Part shown: positions 1-10,281 of the stretch, in pieces
How positions within the stretch are numbered: the stretch's first letter is position 1
Layout: each line of letters starts with the position of its first letter
Source of the DNA: Sabellastarte sp. h YS-2021
Taxonomy: Eukaryota; Annelida; Polychaeta; Sabellida; Sabellidae
Length of the DNA: 64,000 bases
Direction of reading: 5' to 3'
Assembly: GCA_964017235.1 (NCBI GenBank)
Contig: OZ024940.1
Location: 248,001-312,000, forward strand
The notes under the pieces: model-generated
The model's input: only the letters and a program-made list of their open reading frames with translations
Database searches by the model: none
What the model was told of the DNA's origin: nothing
Program-made: the position numbers and the translations under genes

Positions 1-49
1 GACCAAATTTGGCGTACTCGGTGGTAAGGCATCTACACATGTATGACAA

Positions 50-76
50 ATTCCCCATTTAAAATCAATGGGAAAT
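50..76. repeat. Monomer-junction dyad (representative copy)
   Basis: Arms ATTCCCCATT (50-59) and AATGGGAAAT (67-76) pair at nine of ten positions around a 7-nt loop, TAAAATC. The same dyad is repeated at almost every monomer junction. It contains the TTAA used as target by the transposon at 26375. Hairpin or cruciform formation is inference. Confidence 0.75.
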
Positions 77-105
77 ACTGTTTCTGCTCATATGTGCCGA
101 TTTAA

Positions 106-117
106 GGTCTTTAGACC
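106..117. repeat. GGTCTTTAGACC dyad (representative copy)
   Basis: Five-base arms GGTCT and AGACC around a TT centre, present in nearly every monomer. An extra base changes it to GGTGTTTTAGACC at 44309 and 48247, and a substitution changes it to GGTATTTAGACC near 62952. No protein is assigned to it. Confidence 0.8.
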
Positions 118-195
118 CTACCCTGTTATATTGTATAGACTCAGACTGGACCCCGCTATCTATTGGTGGAAAAAAATTGGTGTCCCTCGGAACGT

Positions 196-205
196 CCAAA
201 TTTGG
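196..205. promoter_or_regulatory. CCAAATTTGG palindrome matching the CArG-box consensus (representative copy)
   Basis: A perfect 10-bp palindrome that fits CC(A/T)6GG, the CArG box bound by SRF and other MADS-domain factors. It occurs once per monomer. The exceptions I found are CCAAATTTGA at 3923, 11593, 19055 and 55595, CCAAAGTTGG at 29952 and 39089, and CTAAATTTGG at 53843 and 61476. CCATATTTGG at 3723 still fits. Sequence match is certain; binding in vivo is speculative. Confidence 0.45.
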
Positions 206-265
206 CGTACTCGGTGGTAAGGCAACTGTACTAGTGTGTATGCATGACAAATTCCCCATTTAAAA

Positions 266-458
266 TCAATGGGAAATACTGTTTCTGCTCATATCTGCCA
301 ACTTAAGGTCTTTAGACCCTACCCTGTTATATTGTATAGACTCAGACTGGACCCCTCTATCTATTGGTGGAAAAAAATTGGTGTCCCTCGGAACGACCAA
401 ATTTGGCGTACTCGATGGTAAGGCATCTACACATGTATGACAAATTCCCCATTTAAAA
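266..458. repeat. Representative S193 monomer (193 bp)
   Basis: The first complete short monomer. It matches L except for the 8-bp shorter 3' block (TCTACACATGTATG in place of the ACTAGT/ATGCAT block). It keeps the seven-A tract. It has the GCCAACTTAAGG variant in place of GCCGATTTAAGG. Because 193 is not a multiple of three, minus-strand open frames that cross L and S192 monomers are broken here. Confidence 0.95.
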
Positions 459-1045
459 TCAATGGGAAATACTGTTTCTGCTCATATCTGCCGATTTAAG
501 GTCTTTAGACCCTACCCTGTTATATTATATAGACTCAGACTGGACCCCTCTATCTATTGGTGGAAAAAAATTGGTGTCCCTCGGAACGTCCAAATTTGGC
601 GTACTCGGTGGTAAGGCATCTACACATGTATGACAAATTCCCCATTTAAAATCAATGGGAAATACTGTTTCTGCTCATATCTGCCGATTTAAGGTCTTTA
701 GACCCTACCCTGTTATATTTTATAGACTCAGACTGGACCCCTCTATCTATTGGTGGAAAAAAATTGGTGTCCCTCGGAACGACCAAATTTGGCGTACTCG
801 GTGGTAAGGCATCTACAGATGTATGACAAATTCCCCATTTAAAATCAATGGGAAATACTGTTTCTGCTCATATCTGCCGATTTAAGGTCTTTAGACCCTA
901 CCCTGTTATATTGTACAGACTCAGACTGGACCCCTCTATCTATTGGTGGAAAAAAATTGGTGTCCCTCGGAACGTCCAAATTTGGCGTACTCGGTGGTAA
1001 GGCAACTGTACTAGTGTGTATGCATGACAAATTCCCCATTTAAAA

Positions 1046-1831
1046 TCAATGGCAAATACTGTTTCTGCTCATATCTGCCGATTTAAGGTCTTTAGACCCT
1101 ACCCTGTTATATTGTATAGACTCAGACTGGACCCCTCTATCTATTGGTGGAAAAAAATTGGTGTCCCTCGGAACGTCCAAATTTGGCATACTCGGTGGTA
1201 AGGCAACTGTACTAGTGTATATGCATGACAAATTCCCCATTTAAAATCAATGGGAAATACTTTTTCTGCTCATATCTGCCGATTTAAGGTCTTTAGACCC
1301 TACCCTGTTATATTGTATAGACTCAGACTGGACCCCTCTATCTATTGGTGGAAAAAATTGGTGTCCCTCGGAACGACCAAATTTGGCGTACTCGGTGGTA
1401 AGGCATCTACACATGTATGACAAATTCCCCATTTAAAATCAATGGGAAATACTGTTTCTGCTCATATCTGCCGATTTAAGGTCTTTAGACCCTACCCTGT
1501 TATATTGTATAGACTCAGACTGGACCCCTCTATCTATTGGTGGAAAAAAATTGGTGTCCCTCGGAACGTCCAAATTTGGCATACTCGGTGGTAAGGCAAC
1601 TGTACTAGTGTATATGCATGACAAATTCCCCATTTAAAATCAATGGGAAATACTTTTTCTGCTCATATCTGCCGATTTAAGGTCTTTAGACCCTACCCTG
1701 TTATATTGTATAGACTCAGACTGGACCCCTCTATCTATTGGTGGAAAAAATTGGTGTCCCTCGGAACGACCAAATTTGGCGTACTCGGTGGTAAGGCATC
1801 TACACATGTATGACAAATTCCCCATTTAAAA
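1046..1831. repeat. Tandem 393-bp dimer duplication (L + S192, twice)
   Basis: The L monomers at 1046 and 1439 and the S192 monomers at 1247 and 1640 form two adjacent near-identical L-S192 dimers. The clearest difference is AATGGCAAAT at 1046 against AATGGGAAAT at 1439. This is the smallest complete duplication unit seen. The same dimer pair recurs at 60952-61737. Confidence 0.85.
1247..1438. repeat. Representative S192 monomer (192 bp)
   Basis: Short monomer with six A in the A-tract and ACTTTTT near the start. I count 56 S192 monomers. All but three (23632, 32769, 50964) carry both marks together, so S192 is a distinct lineage rather than random A-tract slippage. Confidence 0.93.
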
Positions 1832-2812
1832 TCAATGGGAAATACTGTTTCTGCTCATATCTGCCGATTTAAGGTCTTTAGACCCTACCCTGTTATATTG
1901 TATAGACTCAGACTGGACCCCTCTATCTATTGCTGGAAAAAAATTGGTGTCCCTCGGAACGACCAAATTTGGCGTACTCGGTGGTAAGGCATCTACACAT
2001 GTATGACAAATTCCCCATTTAAAATCAATGGGAAATACTGTTTCTGCTCATATCTGCCGATTTAAGGTCTTTAGACCCTACCCTGTTATATTGTATAGAC
2101 TCAGACTGGACCCCTCTATCTATTGGTGGAAAAAAATTGGTGTCCCTCGGAACGTCCAAATTTGGCGTACTCGGTGGTAAGGTATCTACACATGTATGAC
2201 AAATTCCCCATTTAAAATCAATGGGAAATACTGTTTCTGCTCATATCTGCCGATTTAAGGTCTTTAGACCCTACCCTGTTATATTTTATAGACTCAGACT
2301 GGACCCCTCTATCTATTGGTGGAAAAAAATTGGTGTCCCTCGGAACGACCAAATTTGGCGTACTCGGTGGTAAGGCATCTACAGATGTATGACAAATTCC
2401 CCATTTAAAATCAATGGGAAATACTGTTTCTGCTCATATCTGCCGATTTAAGGTCTTTAGACCCTACCCTGTTATATTGTACAGACTCAGACTGGACCCC
2501 TCTATCTATTGGTGGAAAAAAATTGGTGTCCCTCGGAACGTCCAAATTTGGCGTACTCGGTGGTAAGGCAACTGTACTAGTGTGTATGCATGACAAATTC
2601 CCCATTTAAAATCAATGGCAAATACTGTTTCTGCTCATATCTGCCGATTTAAGGTCTTTAGACCCTACCCTGTTATATTGTATAGACTCAGACTGGACCC
2701 CTCTATCTATTGGTGGAAAAAAATTGGTGTCCCTCGGAACGTCCAAATTTGGCATACTCGGTGGTAAGGCAACTGTACTAGTGTATATGCATGACAAATT
2801 CCCCATTTAAAA

Positions 2813-5800
2813 TCAATGGGAAATACTTTTTCTGCTCATATCTGCCGATTTAAGGTCTTTAGACCCTACCCTGTTATATTGTATAGACTCAGACTGGACC
2901 CCTCTATCTATTGGTGGAAAAAATTGGTGTCCCTCGGAACGACCAAATTTGGCGTACTCGGTGGTAAGGCATCTACACATGTATGACAAATTCCCCATTT
3001 AAAATCAATGGGAAATACTGTTTCTGCTCATATCTGCCGATTTAAGGTCTTTAGACCCTACCCTGTTATATTGTATAGACTCAGACTGGACCCCTCTATC
3101 TATTGGTGGAAAAAAATTGGTGTCCCTCGGAACAACCAAATTTGGCATACTCGTTGGTAAGGCAACTGTACTAGTGTGTATGCATGACAAATTCCCCATT
3201 TAAAATCAATGGGAAATACTGTTTCTGCTCATATCTGCCACATTAAGGTCTTTAGACCCTACCCTGTTATATTGTATAGACTCAGACTGGACCCCTCTAT
3301 CTATTGGTGGAAAAAAATTGGTGTCCCTCGGAACGACCAAATTTGGCGTACTCGGTGGTAAGGCATCTACACATGTATGATAAATTCCCCATTTAAGATC
3401 AATGGGAAATACTGTTTCTGCTCATATCTGCCGATTTAAGGTCTTTAGACCCTACCCTGTTATATTGTATAGACTCAGACTGGACCCCTCTATCTATTGC
3501 TGGAAAAAAATTGGTGTCCCTCGGAACGACCAAATTTGGCGTACTCGGTGGTAAGGCATCTACACATGTATGACAAATTCCCCATTTAAAATCAATGGGA
3601 AATACTGTTTCTGCTCATATCTGCCGATTTAAGGTCTTTAGACCCTACCCTGTTATATTGTATAGACTCAGACTGGACCCCTCTATCTATTGGTGGAAAA
3701 AAATTGGTGTCCCTCGGAACGTCCATATTTGGCGTACTCGGTGGTAAGGCAACTGTACTAGTGTATATGCATGACAAATTCCCCATTTAAAATCAATGGG
3801 AAATACTTTTTCTGCTCATATCTGCCGATTTAAGGTCTTTAGACCCTACCCTGTTATATTGTATAGACTCAGACTGGACCCCTCTATCTATTGGTGGAAA
3901 AAATTGGTGTCCCTCGGGAGGACCAAATTTGACGTACTCGGTGGTAAGGCATCTACACATGTATGACAAATTCCCCATTTAAAATCAATGGGAAATACTG
4001 TTTCTGCTCATATCTGCCGATTTAAGGTCTTTAGACCCTACCCTGTTATATTGTATAGACTCAGACTGGACCCCTCTATCTATTGGTGGAAAAAAATTGG
4101 TGTCCCTTGGAACGACCAAATTTGGCATACTCATTGGTAAGGCAACTGTACTAGTGTGTATGCATGACAAATTCCCCATTTAAAATCAATGGGAAATACT
4201 GTTTCTGCTCATATCTGCCACATTAAGGTCTTTAGACCCTACCCTGTTATATTGTATAGACTCAGACTGGACCCCTCTATCTATTGGTGGAAAAAAATTG
4301 GTGTCCCTCGGAACGACCAAATTTGGCGTACTCGGTGGTAAGGCATCTACACATGTATGACAAATTCCCCATTTAAAATCAATGGGAAATACTGTTTCTG
4401 CTCATATCTGCCGATTTAAGGTCTTTAGACCCTACCCTGTTATATTGTATAGACTCAGACTGGACCCCTCTATCTATTGGTGGAAAAAAATTGGTGTCCC
4501 TCGGAACGACCAAATTTGGCGTACTCGATGGTAAGGCATCGACACATGTATGACAAATTCCCCATTTAAAATCAATGGGAAATACTGTTTCTGCTCATAT
4601 CTGCCGATTTAAGGTCTTTAGACCCTACCCTGTTATATTGTATAGACTCAGACTGGACCCCTCTATCTATTGGTGGAAAAAAATTGGTGTCCCTCGGAAC
4701 GACCAAATTTGGCGTACTCGGTGGTAAGGCATCTACAGATGTATGACAAATTCCCCATTTAAAATCAATGGGAAATACTGTTTCTGCTCATATCTGCCGA
4801 TTTAAGGTCTTTAGACCCTACCCTGTTATATTGTACAGACTCAGACTGGACCCCTCTATCTATTGGTGGAAAAAAATTGGTGTCCCTCGAAACGACCAAA
4901 TTTGGCATACTCGGTGGTAAGGCAACTGTACTAGTGTATATGCATGACAAATTCCCCATTTAAAATCAATGGGAAATACTTTTTCTGCTCATATCTGCCG
5001 ATTTAAGGTCTTTAGACCCTACCCTGTTATATTGTATAGACTCAGACTGGACCCCTCTATCTATTGGTGGAAAAAATTGGTGTCCCTCGGAAGGACCAAA
5101 TTTGGCGTACTCGGTGGTAAGGCATCTACACATGTATGACAAATTCCCCATTTAAAATCAATGGGAAATACTGTTTCTGCTCATATCTGCCGATTTAAGG
5201 TCTTTAGACCCTACCCTGTTATATTGTATAGACTCAGACTGGACCCCTCTATCTATTGGTGGAAAAAAATTGGTGTCCCTCGGAACGTCCAAATTTGGCG
5301 TACTCGGTGGTAAGGCAACTGTACTAGTGTATATGCATGACAAATTCCCCATTTAAAATCAATGGGAAACACTTTTTCTGCTCATATCTGCCGATTTAAG
5401 GTCTTTAGACCCTACCCTGTTATATTGTATAGACTCAGACTGGACCCCTCTATCTATTGGTGGAAAAAATTGGTGTCCCTCGGAACGACCAAATTTGGCG
5501 TACTCGGTGGTAAGGCATCTACACATGTATGACAAATTCCCCATTTAAAATCAATGGGAAATACTGTTTCTGCTCATATCTGCCGATTTAAGGTCTTTAG
5601 ACCCTACCCTGTTATATTGTATAGACTCAGACTGGACCCCTCTATTTATTGGTGGAAAAAAATTGGTGTCCCTCGGAACGACCAAATTTGGCATACTCGT
5701 TGGTAAGGCAACTGTACTAGTGTGTATGCATGACAAATTCCCCATTTAAAATCAATGGGAAATACTGTGTCTGCTCATATCTGCCAACTGAAGGTCTTTA

Positions 5801-7719
5801 GACCCTACCCTGTTATATTGTATAGACTCAGACTGGACCCCTCTATCTATTGGTGGAAAAAAATTGGTGTCCCTCGGAACGACCAAATTTGGCATACTCG
5901 GTGGTAAGGCATCTACACATGTATGACAAATTCCCCATTTAAAATCAATGGGAAATACTGTTTCTGCTCATATCTGCCGATTTAAGGTCTTTAGACCCTA
6001 CCCTGTTATATTGTATAGACTCAGACTGGACCCCTCTATCTATTGGTGGAAAAAAATTGGTGTCCCTCGGCACGTCCAAATTTGGCGTACTCGGTGGTAA
6101 GGCAACTGTACTAGTGTGTATGCATGACAAATTCCCCATTTAAAATCAATGGGAAATACTGTTTCTGCTCATATCTGCCAACTTAAGGTCTTTAGACCCT
6201 ACCCTGTTATATTGTATAGACTCAGACTGGACCCCTATATCTATTAGTGGAAAAAAATTGGTGTCCCTCGGAACGACCAAATTTGGCAGACTCGGTGGTA
6301 AGGCATCTACACATGTATGACAAATTCCCCATTTAAAATCAATGGGAAATACTGTTTCTGCTCATATCTGCCGATTTAAGGTCTTTAGACCCTACCCTGT
6401 TATATTGTATAGACTCAGACTGGACCCCTCTATCTATTGGTGGAAAAAAATTGGTGTCCCTCGGAACGTCCAAATTTGGCATACTCGGTGGTAAGGCAAC
6501 TGTACTAGTGTATATGCATGACAAATTCCCCATTTAAAATCAATGGGAAATACTTTTTCTGCTCATATCTGCCGATTTAAGGTCTTTAGACCCTACCCTG
6601 TTATATTGTATAGACTCAGACTGGACCCCTCTATCTATTGGTGGAAAAAATTGGTGTCCCTCGGAAGGACCAAATTTGGCGTACTCGGTGGTAAGGCATC
6701 TACACATGTATGACAAATTCCCCATTTAAAATCAATGGGAAATACTGTTTCTGCTCATATCTGCCGATTTAAGGTCTTTAGACCCTACCCTGTTATATTG
6801 TATAGACTCAGACTGGACCCCTCTATCTATTGGTGGAAAAAAATTGGTGTCCCTCGGAACGTCCAAATTTGGCGTACTCGGTGGTAAGGCAACTGTACTA
6901 GTGTATATGCATGACAAATTCCCCATTTAAAATCAATGGGAAATACTTTTTCTGCTCATATCTGCCGATTTAAGGTCTTTAGACCCTACCCTGTTATATT
7001 GTATAGACTCAGACTGGACCCCTCTATCTATTGGTGGAAAAAATTGGTGTCCCTCGGAACGACCAAATTTGGCGTACTCGGTGGTAAGGCATCTACACAT
7101 GTATGACAAATTCCCCATTTAAAATCAATGGGAAATACTGTTTCTGCTCATATCTGCCGATTTAAGGTCTTTAGACCCTACCCTGTTATATTGTATAGAC
7201 TCAGACTGGACCCCTCTATTTATTGGTGGAAAAAAATTGGTGTCCCTCGGAACGACCAAATTTGGCATACTCGTTGGTAAGGCAACTGTACTAGTGTGTA
7301 TGCATGACAAATTCCCCATTTAAAATCAATGGGAAATACTGTGTCTGCTCATATCTGCCAACTGAAGGTCTTTAGACCCTACCCTGTTATATTGTATAGA
7401 CTCAGACTGGACCCCTCTATCTATTGGTGGAAAAAAATTGGTGTCCCTCGGAACGACCAAATTTGGCATACTCGGTGGTAAGGCATCTACACATGTATGA
7501 CAAATTCCCCATTTAAAATCAATGGGAAATACTGTTTCTGCTCATATCTGCCGATATAAGGTCTTTAGACCCTACCCTGTTATATTGTATAGACTCAGAC
7601 TGGACCCCTCTATCTATTGTTGGAAAAAAATTGGTGTCCCTCGGCACGTCCAAATTTGGCGTACTCGGTGGTAAGGCAACTGTACTAGTGTGTATGCATG
7701 ACAAATTCCCCATTTAAAA
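2813..7719. repeat. HOR copy A (core of the 39-monomer unit)
   Basis: Each monomer class in this 4.9-kb core recurs in the same order at +7670 bp (10483-15389). Examples are S192 with GGGAGGACCAAATTTGACG at 3793 and 11463, and L with CTCATTGG at 3985 and 11655. Copy A differs by private changes such as CCATATTTGG at 3723, CCCTTGG at 4108 and GATATAAGG near 7555. The full 2813-10482 interval holds 39 monomers. Confidence 0.88.
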
Positions 7720-10281
7720 TCAATGGGAAATACTGTTTCTGCTCATATCTGCCGATTTAAGGTCTTTAGACCCTACCCTGTTATATTTTATAGACTCAGA
7801 CTGGACCCCTCTATCTATTGGTGGAAAAAAATTGGTGTCCCTCGGAACGACCAAATTTGGCGTACTCGGTGGTAAGGCATCTACAGATGTATGACAAATT
7901 CCCCATTTAAAATCAATGGGAAATACTGTTTCTGCTCATATCTGCCGATTTAAGGTCTTTAGACCCTACCCTGTTATATTGTACAGACTCAGACTGGACC
8001 CCTCTATCTATTGGTGGAAAAAAATTGGTGTCCCTCGGAACGTCCAAATTTGGCGTACTCGGTGGTAAGGCAACTGTACTAGTGTGTATGCATGACAAAT
8101 TCCCCATTTAAAATCAATGGCAAATACTGTTTCTGCTCATATCTGCCGATTTAAGGTCTTTAGACCCTACCCTGTTATATTGTATAGACTCAGACTGGAC
8201 CCTTCTATCTATTGGTGGAAAAAAATTGGTGTCCCTCGGAACGTCCAAATTTGGCATACTCGGTGGTAAGGCAACTGTACTAGTGTATATGCATGACAAA
8301 TTCCCAATTTAAAATCAATGGGAAATACTTTTTCTGCTCATATCTGCCGATTTAAGGTCTTTAGACCCTACCCTGTTATATTGTATAGACTCAGACTGGA
8401 CCCCTCTATCTATTGGTGGAAAAAATTGGTGTCCCTCGGAACGACCAAATTTGGCGTACTCGGTGGTAAGGCATCTACACATGTATGACAAATTCCCCAT
8501 TTAAAATCAATGGGAAATACTGTTTCTGCTCATATCTGCCGATTTAAGGTCTTTAGACCCTACCCTGTTATATTGTATAGACTCAGACTGGACCCCTCTA
8601 TCTATTGGTGGAAAAAAATTGGTGTCCCTCGGAACGTCCAAATTTGGCGTACTCGGTGGTAAGGCAACTGTACTAGTGTATATGCATGACAAATTCCCCA
8701 TTTAAAATCAATGGGAAATACTTTTTCTGCTCATATCTGCCGATTTAAGGTCTTTAGACCCTACCCTGTTATATTGTATACACTCAGACTGGACCCCTCT
8801 ATCTATTGGTGGAAAAAATTGGTGTCCCTCGGAACGACCAAATTTGGCGTACTCGGTGGTAAGGCATCTACACATGTATGACAAATTCCCCATTTAAAAT
8901 CAATGGGAAATACTGTTTCTGCTCATATCTGCCGATTTAAGGTCTTTAGACCCTACCCTGTTATATTGTATAGACTCAGACTGGACCCCTCTATTTATTG
9001 GTGGAAAAAAATTGGTGTCCCTCGGAACGACCAAATTTGGCATACTCGTTGGTAAGGCAACTGTACTAGTGTGTATGCATGACAAATTCCCCATTTAAAA
9101 TCAATGGGAAATACTGTGTCTGCTCATATCTGCCAACTGAAGGTCTTTAGACCCTACCCTGTTATATTGAATAGACTCAGACTGGACCCCTCTATCTATT
9201 GGTGGAAAAAAATTGGTGTCCCTCGGAACGACCAAATTTGGCATACTCGGTGGTAAGGCATCTACACATGTATGACAAATTCCCCATTTAAAATCAATGG
9301 GAAATACTGTTTCTGCTCATATCTGCCGATTTAAGGTCTTTAGACCCTACCCTGTTATATTGTATAGACTCAGACTGGACCCCTCTATCTATTGTTGGAA
9401 AAAAATTGGTGTCCCTCGGCACGTCCAAATTTGGCGTACTCGGTGGTAAGGCAACTGTACTAGTGTGTATGCATGACAAATTCCCCATTTAAAATCAATG
9501 GGAAATACTGTTTCTGCTCATATCTGCCGATTTAAGGTCTTTAGACCCTACCCTGTTATATTTTATAGACTCAGACTGGACCCCTCTATCTATTGGTGGA
9601 AAAAAATTGGTGTCCCTCGGAACGACCAAATTTGGCGTACTCGGTGGTAAGGCATCTACAGATGTATGACAAATTCCCCATTTAAAATCAATGGGAAATA
9701 CTGTTTCTGCTCATATCTGCCGATTTAAGGTCTTTAGACCCTACCCTGTTATATTGTACAGACTCAGACTGGACCCCTCTATCTATTGGTGGAAAAAAAT
9801 TGGTGTCCCTCGGAACGTCCAAATTTGGCGTACTCGGTGGTAAGGCAACTGTACTAGTGTGTATGCATGACAAATTCCCCATTTAAAATCAATGGCAAAT
9901 ACTGTTTCTGCTCATATCTGCCGATTTAAGGTCTTTAGACCCTACCCTGTTATATTGTATAGACTCAGACTGGACCCTTCTATCTATTGGTGGAAAAAAA
10001 TTGGTGTCCCTCGGAACGTCCAAATTTGGCATACTCGGTGGTAAGGCAACTGTACTAGTGTATATGCATGACAAATTCCCCATTTAAAATCAATGGGAAA
10101 TACTTTTTCTGCTCATATCTGCCGATTTAAGGTCTTTAGACCCTACCCTGTTATATTGTATAGACTCAGACTGGACCCCTCTATCTATTGGTGGAAAAAA
10201 TTGGTGTCCCTCGGAACGACCAAATTTGGCGTACTCGGTGGTAAGGCATCTACACATGTATGACAAATTCCCCATTTAAAA
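6732..10281. repeat. Tandem duplication of 1775 bp (9 monomers, twice)
   Basis: Monomers starting at 6732, 6933, 7125, 7326, 7519, 7720, 7913, 8114 and 8315 recur at 8507 through 10090 in the same order (5 L, 2 S193, 2 S192; total 1775 bp). The second copy begins where the first ends. An odd monomer number shifts the L-S alternation. Private differences include TATACACTCAG near 8780 and TTCCCAATTT near 8304. Confidence 0.85.

Larger units (their letters stand above)
65..265. repeat. Representative L monomer (201 bp)
   Basis: The first complete L monomer. In order it shows: TCAATGGG start; GGTCTTTAGACC dyad at 106-117; a seven-A tract at 170-176; CCAAATTTGG at 196-205; ACTAGT and ATGCAT in the L-specific block; CCCCATTTAAAA at the end. 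It carries the CATATGTGCC variant (most monomers have CATATCTGCC) and CCCCGCTAT instead of CCCCTCTAT. The CATATGTGCC marker recurs at 15776, 23238, 24805, 28246, 32375, 33942, 37383, 41119, 52137 and 59971, and is useful for tracing the HOR. Confidence 0.95.
500..3002. repeat. Tandem duplication of 1566 bp near the left end
   Basis: The monomers at 652, 845, 1046 and 1247 recur at 2218, 2411, 2612 and 2813, with the same private variants: TATTTTATAG, ACAGATGTATG, TTGTACAGACTC and AATGGCAAATAC. Similarity begins at about 500 and is lost after about 1436 (3002 in the second copy). The unit holds 8 monomers. Confidence 0.85.

Noticed and set aside
113..124. Telomere-like CCCTACCCTG
   Set aside because: Only two degenerate units per monomer and no run of telomeric hexamers.
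120..140. TATA-like TTATATTGTATAG as a promoter in each monomer
   Set aside because: AT-rich match only; no initiator, transcript evidence or downstream gene.
181..210. CENP-B box in the CCTCGGAACG region
   Set aside because: Neither strand has the TTCG and CGGG core elements at the required spacing.
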